The translations under genes were made by a program, and so were the position numbers. DNA of 32,477 nucleotides. Source: CAYMLQ01 sp964390795 (GTDB lineage Bacteria; Verrucomicrobiota; Kiritimatiellia; RFP12; UBA1067). Below are positions 24,801 to 32,448 of this stretch, in pieces. The stretch covers positions 1-32,477 of the forward strand of contig CAYMLQ010000026.1 in NCBI GenBank assembly GCA_964390795.1. The letters run 5' to 3'. Numbering within the stretch: the first letter of the stretch is position 1; each line of letters starts with the position of its first letter. Below the pieces are notes generated by a model. The model was not told the origin of the DNA and made no database searches. It saw nothing but the letters and a program-made list of their open reading frames with translations.

Positions 24801-27800
24801 GCGGTGCCGGCATTGCTGAAGTCGGCAGTGCCGTCGGTGAAATCAGTGGTGACCAGCACGTACTTTTCCTTGAGATCAAGACCGGCGAGCGTCAGGACGC
24901 GGACGTCCTCACCTTGGCGCGTCAGCAGCTTTCCCTCGTGGTCCCGCACCTCATGCGGCGCTGACTCGACAGTCTGGGATAGCGTGAACTCGACCGCGGT
25001 CCGCTGGTATCGCCAGTTGTCGGGAGACGTCCAGACTTGCACATGCTCGCGCGTGATGCGGGTTGGCAGGGCGTCCTGCTTGATCAGGCGGATTGTGCGG
25101 ATGGCGGTGTCGAGCGTTCCCGTGGCGCAATCGTCGCGTCGCCGGAGGCGCAGCGTGGGGTTGTCTCGGACGAACGGCTCCATCCAGGCCAACTGACCGC
25201 CGAGGTGCGGCAACAGCCCCATTGTCTTGGCCTGTGGCGAGCCCTCTGGGAACAGCATCCCCGCCCCGGTTTCATAGGGTTTAAAATAGGCATAGACTTC
25301 CAAGCCGTACCGGTGACCGGCCTCGACCGCCACGCGCAGCGGATTGCCGAGGTTCAGATAGGTATCCGCGCAACGACGCCAGCCACCCTGGTAGTCTTCG
25401 GTATAGGCGGCGGGCATCAGCCATCCCCCGTGGCCGTCGCCGTAGTACCCCCAGCCCACCCGGCACACCCCCAGCGCCGCCAAGCGCACCATCAGGCTGT
25501 CAATATGTCCGGGAGTCAGGGCCTGCGGCGCCGCGATGGCGTCATCAACGAAGTCAACGAGGGCCTCAAGCCGAAACGGCCCGGGCCGGGGCGCTTGTCC
25601 TCCGTTCGCCCAGCGCCCAACGGCGGGGGAAGCCTGATCCGTCTTGGCGGTTTCTTGGATAACACGGCTCTCCCGTTGCACGTCCTCCCGTACAAACACG
25701 AACCGTTCGACGTACATATCGCCCGTCGTGGTCCCGACCCAGACCAGCATATCGGCGTGCGAAAAGTCATAGGCCCCGAAGTCATAGACATGATATTCGC
25801 CGTCAGTAACAGGTTTGCCGTTGGTGATAGGGGCAAAGGTGAACTGCGGATTCAGGTCATTTTCCTTTGCGGCCAAAGGTGCCGCAGGCTTGCCGATAGG
25901 GAAGCTGAACGACCCCAGTCCCTTGCGGTTACGATTGTCCCAGACGCCACCGACAAAGGCAGCGCCTTTATCAGTTTTAAGGTCGCAACGAACCACGGCA
26001 TATACGCGATAGCGGCCGAAACCACCCAAGGAACTGAAACGCTTGGTCAAAGCCTGTACCGCCCAGTTGGGAACTGCCGCTTTGGGCACCTTCATTGACA
26101 GACCACTTGTTGACTTGGCATCGACAACCACCTCAGCCCCATTGTTTTGAAGGACGCTGGCTAAGGTATGATCCATAGTGATGATTTGTGAAGGAGGTAT
26201 GTCGCTCAAGCAGGCAGGCAGCGCTCCGCATTTCCCTTTCGTGGCAAGTTGCGTGAGCTCATTGAGATAAGCGTCAAAGGTTTTATTCATGAACTGAAAC
26301 TGGACAATCAGGGGCATGTGGCACTTCTGATAGTCTTTTGGAGCTGCGGCGATCTCCCCCCGCACATAGGCTGAAAAGTCGGCGGCACCTTTTGCCGGAT
26401 CCTGCGGACCCAAAAATTGAACGCCTTTGTTTTTTGCCTGCTCACGGTAACCCGCGTAGCCTCGAAGCCACTGATGATCGAGGGATATTCGCGCCCGCTT
26501 GACACGTGCCAGCACGAATGGGTCTTCTGCGACCGCCACTTCTGCTTCCTGGAACAGCTCAGTGGCACGGTTCATCGACTCCAGATCAAGCCAACTCGCG
26601 TAAGGCCCCTCGCTATAGGCGTGCATACGCACCTTGCTGCCCAACTTTTCAAAACCGTCTAAAACTTGCTTTACCAGCGGCCCAGCCTTGCCGTAATAGC
26701 CGACCAGAAATTCATCCATGATCATCTTTTCGTCACGCGATGGATCCCACAGTAGGTGCGCCATGAGATACACTTTTAGTGCGACAAAATCCGTGATGCC
26801 GACCGATTCACTCTCACAGAAGACACCGGCGGCATGGTTGTCACGATAGGTGCGGAAATCCGGACCGAAGACTGGCCAGTTCGGATGAGGTGCCATGGGG
26901 CCGCTCATGTTCATGGTGTAGTCCCAAATCAGAAGCTTGGGTGCCGCGGCAGCCCATCCCTTAAGATCATTCATCAAGCTGCGATTTTCTTCACTGTCGA
27001 TAGGCTGAGTGCCTGTTCGCTCAATCACGCAGAACTGAACCAGGACATTCTGACGTGGCCGCAGGGTCTTGGGCGGTTTACGTGTATATTGATAGGCGAA
27101 AGTCACGATATGGAAATCGGGGAACTCCTTCTCTATCGCCTCGGCCACCTTGTTCACTCCGTAGAGCGTGGAGGCGGCAGTCGAGCCCTCGGCATCGTCC
27201 AGCGCCATGCACTTGGCGCACTGGCAGACTGCCTGATTGTCGTTCTGACTCACATGAACCATGCCCAGATGCGGTTTCTCCCTTATTTTTATAAGGATGT
27301 TCCGCGACAGCTCCTTCAGCATCTCGTCATTGGTCATGCAGAGCTGGGCATTATGCCCCACACGTTTGCCACCTCGCTCACTGTACCATTCCGGGTGCTC
27401 CTTGAAATACTTTTCAGACGGCAGGAATGGATCAAAGGTGTGCCCCCTACCCATTGCCACGAGACAGCCACCAAGACTGGCAGGCAAGACAGTGCCGGCC
27501 CCGTTGTTGCGCAAGCGCGCCGCAAACTTGGCCTTTGCCCAGTCCTGAACAGCAATATCCGAGTCATCGTGTCCCCACGTGGTTCCAATATGTACCATAC
27601 CCCAACTGTAAACTTCGCGGAAGAAGAAGGGCGGCTTATAGCGGACATTTAGTGAACGAACCCTGAGCGTTGGACGATCAGGCACGAACTCTTCGGTGTG
27701 CGTCCACCAACGCACACCCACTTCACGTTCCAGAAACTCGTACACGGCGTAGAGCGTGCCACGCTTGGAGCCTTCGGCGCCAGTCAGAATAAGAGACATG

Positions 27801-28222
27801 CCATGATCGGCCGCATCCGATTGAATCGCCTTCTGTATGATGCCGTCCTCGCCCAGTCCCTTGTCTCCAGCCTTGACGAGATCGAGGTCTGGGTCCAATG
27901 CCCTTGCCGCACCCGGACCGACGGCAATGAGCAGACGCCCATCGACATCCGCGGGTTTAACGATGGGGAACTCTGCGCCCGTTACCTTCTTCAGGTAGGC
28001 GGCCAATTCATGTGCGGCGGTTTTCTCTGGCAGACTGGCCGAGTCTGCCAAGGAAATGCAGGTCAGGGTCTTCCCGTTCGTTGCAAGTGTGAGCGTCGTG
28101 GCCGCCTCTAGCGTCGTGGCCATCACCGGCACTGGCGTCATAATGCAGGCAGCGGTAAAGCAGAGCACGACACACATTAGAAAGTTTCTGTTGTTGATCA
28201 TGTGTCCGATTTCCCTTGTCAT
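21818..28222 (-). CDS. Giant secreted chimera: DUF4838 + TIM-barrel-like region + three-repeat module
   Basis: A 2134-residue protein. Residues 1-36 are a signal region. Residues about 37-847 are a second copy of the neighbouring DUF4838 protein: a GH20/GH67-type N-terminal domain (EKTAAHELAAYLKKVTGAEF, YAVYEFLEREVGVRWW) and the DUF4838 core with CQCAKCMALDD (near 335). Homology to the neighbour stops after VFVRED at 847. Residues about 848-1443 are an unrelated TIM-barrel-like, glycoside-hydrolase-like stretch with GVDGVDFREESHSSH as a likely acid-bearing strand. Residues 1448-2060 are the three repeats of the 653-residue protein (starts near 1448, 1654 and 1863). Residues after about 2080 come from a palindromic element. 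The ATG at 28220-28222 follows AGGAAAG. It lies 67 bases after the DUF4838 gene. Export and glycan processing are inferred. Confidence 0.85.
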   Translation of the reverse strand: MTREIGHMINNRNFLMCVVLCFTAACIMTPVPVMATTLEAATTLTLATNGKTLTCISLADSASLPEKTAAHELAAYLKKVTGAEFPIVKPADVDGRLLIAVGPGAARALDPDLDLVKAGDKGLGEDGIIQKAIQSDAADHGMSLILTGAEGSKRGTLYAVYEFLEREVGVRWWTHTEEFVPDRPTLRVRSLNVRYKPPFFFREVYSWGMVHIGTTWGHDDSDIAVQDWAKAKFAARLRNNGAGTVLPASLGGCLVAMGRGHTFDPFLPSEKYFKEHPEWYSERGGKRVGHNAQLCMTNDEMLKELSRNILIKIREKPHLGMVHVSQNDNQAVCQCAKCMALDDAEGSTAASTLYGVNKVAEAIEKEFPDFHIVTFAYQYTRKPPKTLRPRQNVLVQFCVIERTGTQPIDSEENRSLMNDLKGWAAAAPKLLIWDYTMNMSGPMAPHPNWPVFGPDFRTYRDNHAAGVFCESESVGITDFVALKVYLMAHLLWDPSRDEKMIMDEFLVGYYGKAGPLVKQVLDGFEKLGSKVRMHAYSEGPYASWLDLESMNRATELFQEAEVAVAEDPFVLARVKRARISLDHQWLRGYAGYREQAKNKGVQFLGPQDPAKGAADFSAYVRGEIAAAPKDYQKCHMPLIVQFQFMNKTFDAYLNELTQLATKGKCGALPACLSDIPPSQIITMDHTLASVLQNNGAEVVVDAKSTSGLSMKVPKAAVPNWAVQALTKRFSSLGGFGRYRVYAVVRCDLKTDKGAAFVGGVWDNRNRKGLGSFSFPIGKPAAPLAAKENDLNPQFTFAPITNGKPVTDGEYHVYDFGAYDFSHADMLVWVGTTTGDMYVERFVFVREDVQRESRVIQETAKTDQASPAVGRWANGGQAPRPGPFRLEALVDFVDDAIAAPQALTPGHIDSLMVRLAALGVCRVGWGYYGDGHGGWLMPAAYTEDYQGGWRRCADTYLNLGNPLRVAVEAGHRYGLEVYAYFKPYETGAGMLFPEGSPQAKTMGLLPHLGGQLAWMEPFVRDNPTLRLRRRDDCATGTLDTAIRTIRLIKQDALPTRITREHVQVWTSPDNWRYQRTAVEFTLSQTVESAPHEVRDHEGKLLTRQGEDVRVLTLAGLDLKEKYVLVTTDFTDGTADFSNAGTAILTAHDAAGREIAGVFATGGTVWTASLVNFREGGLTFDYGWGAKLVTLDAPNVSGKSGFIAFTRGRNAYLPGSLCESEPRVQEFWLTCLEEMIAAGVDGVDFREESHSSHTDTPEDYGFNEVVLQQCGDLQGVDLVAKIRDVRGQAYTEFLRKCKTRLASSGRRMRYNLQLDFFRPDPPADRLLAYPANINFDWQRWLDESLMDEAILRFYKLPFEAVFEDPVAEAMIGRCQQRGIPVVVNRYVGSAGDQLPQEVACVRADARFNGFILYETADFIGFNAAGGCFLKLPVVEEAVKQLRVGAARANMISIDFNNVDFSGTARTASGTVTDVNGHASLPGQVGLWNELLIGKPTGGQNQPTCTNAYTIGSLKDGSGTVTGVSFTFNTNNLAHYVYFDSTAGGNVLQRDWMGADIGQGPLNWRLSGLETGTVYRLRMFGREHSGLPGTPGSFARFTATGTKSDDAYCQKNYNYADLWVKSTAGGVISGTVANMDGVAGFWSGMQIEWNVAPPVPVVSIDFKNANPAWQGLPASGTVVDTNAYESMPGQVGPWNVLGMGTTNGGSTQLAVSTKHTISGLQDGEGNATTVSFTFNISNNTYVVYTGTHAEPRSTALHRDVCYPAPISSPVHWRLAGLQASKAYTLKFFGIQDTVGPRLFANFSATGLNTAAGGTSLGHNFVDLVVTATANGQITGTVTNQAGQAAGTWSGIQVQGPKPFLRARDLISIDFQTADVSNQNSTASGTMTDVNGHTSFGQAGVWNQLLSGINGGGYFQFTTQQPSISGLLDGEGNATTVAFQFNTGTPIVSYYTFGLPGNVLYNNLIGIVSNAVEAAWKITGLQPCRYYTLRMFGQQSGSVPSNFAKFTASGMGTDIGSTSSATNYVDLTVPATAAGQITGKLVWIGAGASGSSWSGMQILKGVPWEPTGTVIKLLMRARKLSDRRGTCKTPTDEAVGVAPDPPFSCTRGCFADGSGFASAFSAKNSGQEEFCNGTAIRI
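21878..21982. repeat. 105-bp element bounded by 15-bp inverted repeats, inside the giant gene's 3' end
   Basis: GGCGCTTGCAAAACC at 21878-21892 is the reverse complement of GGTTTTGCAAGTGCC at 21968-21982 except for one base. The interval between them has further self-complementary, proline- and glycine-rich reading and does not resemble the rest of the gene. Position and shape suggest a small inserted palindromic element (MITE- or REP-like). It supplies most of the 54 extra C-terminal residues that the shorter three-repeat protein lacks. Confidence 0.6.
22030..23894 (-). repeat. Duplicated three-repeat module, copy 2 (within the giant gene)
   Basis: This stretch encodes the same three ~205-residue repeats as the free-standing gene at 16822-18783. 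The junction with the preceding region reads AARAN-MISIDF, against TARAN-VISIDF in the free-standing protein, so the last signal-peptide residues were carried into the fusion. Confidence 0.8.
27696..28076 (-). repeat. High-identity tract shared by the two DUF4838 genes, copy A
   Basis: Aligned with 30757-31137 at an offset of 3061. The first 209 bases (27696-27904) are identical; only scattered differences follow up to 28076, while sequence just left of 27696 differs at about one base in six. It covers part of the N-terminal domain. Confidence 0.85.
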
Positions 28223-28289
28223 GTTTTCTTTCCTGGAACTTCACTCCCGTTTTGATTATTCAAATCACGGCGCCTTGCAGAGGTGGCCT

Positions 28290-31247
28290 TTATTTACTGT
28301 CTCCGATTGCTATTGAAATTTCCCTGGCCTCATCAACTTTCTTAAGGGCTTTGCATACCTTGATGGCAAACTTTTGGGTTGCTTCATTGGGATAAGCAAG
28401 CGATTTGTAATAGTCATACGCGAATTGCTTGTCATCAAGACTTCCGTAGAGATGCGCCAGCACGTTGTACTCTATCCACCCTTGGTCTGTCAGACCTGTC
28501 TTGACGGCATAGGATTCAACCTGAGCTTTAGCAGAGTCAATGCTGCTTGCTTTTTTGTCTTCAGCCTTCCTGTCGAGATCCAGCAGATAAGATACATGTT
28601 GATTTTTAAGATTCTCTCTTGAGGTGAAATCAATACCCTCGAGATAAGCCCTGGCGGCAACATAATTCGCCGCATTATAGAGTTTTGTGTAGTTGTCCTG
28701 TGCGCTCTGATCCCAGTCCCTTTTCCCTACCGGCAAGTCCTCCCGTACAAACACGAACCGTTCCACGTACATGTCGCTCGTCTTGATGCCGACCCCGACC
28801 CAGACCAGCATATTGTCATGAGAAAAGTCATAGGCCCCGATGTCATAGACGTGATATTCGCCGTCGGCAACAGCTTTGCCGCTGGTGATGGGGGCAGGTG
28901 TGATCGGTGGGTTTGGAGCGCCCTTCTTTGCTGTCAACGGCGGCGCAGGTTTGCCGATCGGAAAACTGACCGCACCCAGTCCCTTGCGGTTCCGTCCGTC
29001 CCAGACACCACCCATAAAGGCCAGGCCTTTATCAGTTTTAAGGTCGCAACGAACCACGGCATACACGTGATAGCGGCCGAAACCACCCAAGGAGCTGAAG
29101 CTCTTGGTCCAAGCCTGTACCGCCCAGCTTAGGTTCGCCGCTTCTGGCACCATCATTACCAGACCACTTGTTGACTTGGCGTCGACAACCACAGCCCCAC
29201 GATTAGCAAGGAGGTTGACTAAGGTATAATCCATATTGATGATTTTTGAAGGCGGGATGTCGCTAAAGCAGGCGGGAAGCGATCCGGATTTTCCATTCGC
29301 GGTAAGTTGCTTCAAATCATCGAGATAAGCGTCAAAGGTTTTACTCATGAACTGAAACTGGACGAGGTTTGGCATGCAAGCGTCAATATAGTCTTTTGGC
29401 GCTGCGGTGATCTCCGCCCTCACCAAGGCTGAAAAGTCGGCGGCACCTTTTGCCGGATCCTGCGGACCTAAAAATTTAATCCCTTTGTTTTTCGCCTGCC
29501 CACGGTAACCCGCATAGCCCCGGAGCCACTGATGATCGATGGATATTCGCGCCCGCTTGACACGAGCGAATGTGATGGGGTCGTCTGCGACCGCCGCTTC
29601 CGCTTCCTGGAACAGTTCCGTGGCCCGGTTCATCGCCTCCAGATCAAGCCAGCTGGCATAAGGACCCTCTTGATAGGAGTCCATACGAACCCTGCTGCCC
29701 AACTGCTCGAAAACATCTAAAACTTGATTCACCAGCGGGCCGGCCTTGCCGTAGTAGCCGGCGAGGAACTCATTGATGATTGCCTTCTCATTTCGAGATG
29801 GATCCCACTGCAGGTGAGCCATGAGGTACACTTTTAGGGCGACAAAATCCGTGAACCCTACCGATTGGCTCTCACAGAAGACGCCGACGACATGGTTGTC
29901 ACGATAAGTGCGGAAATCCGGACCGAACACGTGCCAGTTCGGATGAGGTGCCATGGGGCCGCTCATGTTCATGCAATAGTCCCAGATAAAAAGCTTCGGG
30001 GCGGCGGCAGCCCATCCCTTAAGATCATTCATTATCATGCGGTTTTGCTCGCTGTCAATAGGCTGCGTCGAGCTTCGTTCCATCGTGCAAAACTGAACCA
30101 GGACATTTGAACGCGGACGCAGGGTTTTGGGCGGTTTACGTGTATATTGATAGGCAAAGGTCACGATGTAGATATCGGGGAATTCCTTCGCCACTGCTTC
30201 GGCCACCTTATTGACGCCATAGAGCAGGGAAGCGGCAGGGGATCCCTCCACGTCGTCAAGGGCTTTGCATTTGGCACATAGGCAGTTGCGCTCATTATCG
30301 TTCTGACTCACATGGACCATGCCCATATGCGGCAGCTCCCTTATTTTTGTCAGGGTGTTCCGCGACAACTCCTCCAGCATCTTGTCATTGGTCATGCAGA
30401 GTTGGGCATTCACCCCCACACGCTCGCCGCCGCGCTCACTGTACCATTCCGGATGGTCCTTGAAATACTTTTTAGCCGGCAGGAATGCGTAAAACGTGTG
30501 TCCCCTGCCCATTGGCACAAGACATCCTCCAAGACTGGCTGGCATGACGGTGCCGGAGCCGTTGTTGCGCAGGCTCGCCGCAAACTTGGCCTTGTCCCAG
30601 TCCTGAACAGCGGCATCCGAGTCGTCGTATCCCCAACACGGGTTTCCAATGTGCACCATGCCCCAACTGTACACTTCGCGAAAAAAGAAGGGCGGCTTGT
30701 AGCGGACATCCAATGAACGCACCGTTAGATTAGGCTTGTCGGGCACGAACTCCTCCGTGTGCGTCCACCAACGCACACCCACTTCACGTTCCAGAAACTC
30801 GTACACGGCGTAGAGCGTGCCACGCTTGGAGCCTTCGGCGCCAGTCAGAATAAGAGACATGCCATGATCGGCCGCATCCGATTGAATCGCCTTCTGTATG
30901 ATGCCGTCCTCGCCCAGTCCCTTGTCTCCAGCCTTGACGAGATCGAGGTCTGGGTCCAATGCCCTGGCCGCACCCGGACCGACGGCAATGAGCGTACGCC
31001 CATCGACATCCGCGGGTTTGACGATGGGGAACTCTGCGCCCGTTACCTTCTTTAGATAGGCGGCCAATTCATTCGCGGCGGTTTTCTCCGGCAGACTGGC
31101 CGAGTCTGCCAAGGAAATGCAGGTCATGGTCTTACCGTTCGTTGTCAGCGTCAGCACCTGTGTCGGCGCGGTTGTCGTGATTTCCGCTGACAGGGACATG
31201 CAGGCACAGAGCGCGACTCCCATCAGAATAATCTTGGCAGTGTCCAC
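28290..31247 (-). CDS. Secreted DUF4838 protein (GH20/GH67-like N-terminal domain)
   Basis: A 985-residue protein with a signal peptide (TAKIILMGVALCACMSLSA). The N-terminal domain (to about residue 190) resembles the non-catalytic domain of GH20/GH67 enzymes, with EKTAANELAAYLKKVTGAEF, LILTGAEGSKRGTLYAVYEF and EREVGVRWW. The DUF4838 core follows, with GMVHVSQNDN and LCAKCKALDD near residues 310-330, and KLFIWDYCMNMSG. After VFVRED the last ~130 residues are helical and TPR-like (NAANYVAARAYLEG, FAYDYYKSLA), unlike the giant paralog. I prefer the GTG at 31245-31247: GGAG lies 10 bases upstream and the product opens directly with a signal peptide. An ATG at 31277 lacks a ribosome site and sits at the putative promoter. 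DUF4838 proteins occur in glycan-degradation loci; the enzymatic activity is not established. Confidence 0.88.
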   Translation of the reverse strand: MDTAKIILMGVALCACMSLSAEITTTAPTQVLTLTTNGKTMTCISLADSASLPEKTAANELAAYLKKVTGAEFPIVKPADVDGRTLIAVGPGAARALDPDLDLVKAGDKGLGEDGIIQKAIQSDAADHGMSLILTGAEGSKRGTLYAVYEFLEREVGVRWWTHTEEFVPDKPNLTVRSLDVRYKPPFFFREVYSWGMVHIGNPCWGYDDSDAAVQDWDKAKFAASLRNNGSGTVMPASLGGCLVPMGRGHTFYAFLPAKKYFKDHPEWYSERGGERVGVNAQLCMTNDKMLEELSRNTLTKIRELPHMGMVHVSQNDNERNCLCAKCKALDDVEGSPAASLLYGVNKVAEAVAKEFPDIYIVTFAYQYTRKPPKTLRPRSNVLVQFCTMERSSTQPIDSEQNRMIMNDLKGWAAAAPKLFIWDYCMNMSGPMAPHPNWHVFGPDFRTYRDNHVVGVFCESQSVGFTDFVALKVYLMAHLQWDPSRNEKAIINEFLAGYYGKAGPLVNQVLDVFEQLGSRVRMDSYQEGPYASWLDLEAMNRATELFQEAEAAVADDPITFARVKRARISIDHQWLRGYAGYRGQAKNKGIKFLGPQDPAKGAADFSALVRAEITAAPKDYIDACMPNLVQFQFMSKTFDAYLDDLKQLTANGKSGSLPACFSDIPPSKIINMDYTLVNLLANRGAVVVDAKSTSGLVMMVPEAANLSWAVQAWTKSFSSLGGFGRYHVYAVVRCDLKTDKGLAFMGGVWDGRNRKGLGAVSFPIGKPAPPLTAKKGAPNPPITPAPITSGKAVADGEYHVYDIGAYDFSHDNMLVWVGVGIKTSDMYVERFVFVREDLPVGKRDWDQSAQDNYTKLYNAANYVAARAYLEGIDFTSRENLKNQHVSYLLDLDRKAEDKKASSIDSAKAQVESYAVKTGLTDQGWIEYNVLAHLYGSLDDKQFAYDYYKSLAYPNEATQKFAIKVCKALKKVDEAREISIAIGDSK
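30757..31137 (-). repeat. High-identity tract shared by the two DUF4838 genes, copy B
   Basis: Partner of 27696-28076. The perfect match runs from 30757 to 30965 and includes synonymous positions, which have diverged elsewhere in the gene pair. Confidence 0.85.
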
Positions 31248-31281
31248 AATTTGTATTCTCCACAATTTTGGTCGCATCGGA

Positions 31282-31287
31282 GTTATA
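31282..31287 (-). promoter_or_regulatory. Candidate -10 box for the DUF4838 unit
   Basis: TATAAC on the minus strand, 35 bases before the GTG start. No good -35 hexamer is found at the proper distance, which fits a promoter that needs an activator. It also argues against the ATG at 31277, which would lie at about the transcription start. Confidence 0.35.
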
Positions 31288-31297
31288 CTATGAACTC

Positions 31298-31429
31298 TTT
31301 CGCAGGTGCTGCAAACTGATCAGGAATGCGAAATTACAGGAAAACCATGCGAAAAACAGCAGAGCGTACTTTCGACAGCTCACGTGCGAAGGCCTTGCGG
31401 GCAGAAGGAGTTCCATTCCGTACTGCGAA
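31298..31429. promoter_or_regulatory. Cluster of five TGCGAA motifs, candidate AraC-type operator
   Basis: TGCGAA occurs on the + strand at 31327, 31348, 31385 and 31424, and in reverse (TTCGCA) at 31299-31304. The two central copies are extended to ATGCGAAA and are exactly 21 bases apart, two helical turns, the arrangement of half-sites bound by AraC-family activators. They lie about 45-75 bases upstream of the candidate -10. The regulator is probably the AraC-type protein encoded immediately upstream; this is inference. Confidence 0.5.
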
Positions 31430-31437
31430 TGGCCGCA

Positions 31438-32373
31438 TCAGCGGTGTCTGGAAATGGTGGCCGATGCAACTGCTTCGTCTGAGGCGCGGACCGCAGACGG
31501 CGGCTGGCCGTGACGGCGGCTGTAGACCGCGGAAAAATAGAACTGGGTGCTCCAACCGGTCTTCGCGGCGATTTCCTTGACCGATAACGTAGTCCCCACC
31601 AGCAGATCAGTTGCTCTGCGCAGGCGGAGATCAATGAGCGTCTGATGCAGTGTACGCCCGGTCGTCTTGCGGAAGATGGACCCAAGATGCGAGGGCGACA
31701 GTCCCAGAGCGGTCGCCAAGGTTTTGACCGAAAACGCTGAATCGAGGTAGTGCGCTTCGATGAAGAGTTGCGCTTCGGCTACCCGTTGCTCGTCCATCGA
31801 CAGCTGATCTCGTCGCGGGTGAGCCATCACCTCGGCATAGGCGGCAAACAGAACGCGGAGCATGCCCAGTGCCCGCTCGCGGCCCCAAGAGCCTGTTCCC
31901 ATGGCTTGGGCTACCCGTTTCATCGTGGTTGCAGGATCGATGCCGATACAGGCTTTCCAAGCTGCCAACTCTGCCACCGACATCCACTCCCGGGTACTGT
32001 CAACACGGAACCTGCCCTGGTGGCGTAAGCCACCATTGGGGTCTTCTTCGCCTGGAAGGTTAAGGACCAGCAGGGATAATTCTGGCGATTGGGGCAACAA
32101 GTGTACGGCGACGTGCAAGCAACCCGGTGGCACAAGTAACAGGTGGAGGCTGGGGATGGTGGTTGGGCGGCGCCCCGCAATACTGACTTGCAAGCTGGCC
32201 CGCAAGGGACAGAACAATTCCCACGCATCGTGGCTCTGTAGACCGTCGGGCATCTCGCCAGCCTTCAAGGCTGGCTCAGCCAAATGAATCGCATCCCGAT
32301 TTGTTAAAGGCCCAGCCAACAGCAAACTGATCGCTTGCGTGATCGTAATCGACTGTAGATTATTCTCCCTCAT
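31438..32373 (-). CDS. AraC-family transcriptional regulator
   Basis: A 311-residue regulator. The N-terminal part (to about 190) is a cupin-like ligand-binding region with LHLLLVPPGCLHVAVHLL, typical of AraC-type sensory domains. The C-terminal DNA-binding domain has two helix-turn-helix units: FSVKTLATALGLSPSHLGSI and LSVKEIAAKTGWSTQFYFSA, with the joining 'RLRRATDLL' helix. The ATG at 32371-32373 is taken because upstream in-frame codons lie within the repeat array and beyond the promoter. The transcript from the promoter described here would begin only about four bases before this ATG, so initiation may be nearly leaderless. It is the first gene of the DUF4838 unit or a separate unit 190 bases upstream of it, and probably controls that unit in response to a sugar. 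Confidence 0.9.
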   Translation of the reverse strand: MRENNLQSITITQAISLLLAGPLTNRDAIHLAEPALKAGEMPDGLQSHDAWELFCPLRASLQVSIAGRRPTTIPSLHLLLVPPGCLHVAVHLLPQSPELSLLVLNLPGEEDPNGGLRHQGRFRVDSTREWMSVAELAAWKACIGIDPATTMKRVAQAMGTGSWGRERALGMLRVLFAAYAEVMAHPRRDQLSMDEQRVAEAQLFIEAHYLDSAFSVKTLATALGLSPSHLGSIFRKTTGRTLHQTLIDLRLRRATDLLVGTTLSVKEIAAKTGWSTQFYFSAVYSRRHGQPPSAVRASDEAVASATISRHR

Positions 32374-32383
32374 GGCATCCGAA

Positions 32384-32412
32384 AGAATACCGCAAAAGTG
32401 AACAGGTTGCAA
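32384..32412 (-). promoter_or_regulatory. Sigma-70-type promoter of the AraC-family gene
   Basis: On the minus strand TTGCAA (32407-32412), a 17-base spacer, then TATTCT (32384-32389): good spacing and good match to TTGACA/TATAAT. The predicted transcription start is near 32377. Confidence 0.5.
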
Positions 32413-32414
32413 CC

Positions 32415-32448
32415 GAGTCGCACAAGAGTCCGCACAAGAGTCGCACAA
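32415..32448 (-). repeat. Three tandem 11-12-bp repeats next to the -35 box
   Basis: Units GAGTCGCACAA (32415-32425), GAGTCCGCACAA (32426-32437) and GAGTCGCACAA (32438-32448) follow each other without gap, with a fourth decayed unit after them. On the minus strand they read TTGTGCG(G)ACTC. They end two bases from the -35 hexamer, so one helical turn per unit would place bound protein on one face of the DNA next to RNA polymerase; an autoregulatory operator is likely. They share a TGCG core with the motif cluster downstream of the gene. Confidence 0.55.

Noticed and set aside
27698..31055. Two nearly identical + strand open frames (27698-28111 and 30759-31055)
   Set aside because: They are antisense to the DUF4838 genes and look alike only because of the shared high-identity tract.
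31268..31580. Small + strand frames before and across the end of the AraC gene
   Set aside because: They overlap the regulator antisense and the motif cluster, and have no recognisable content.
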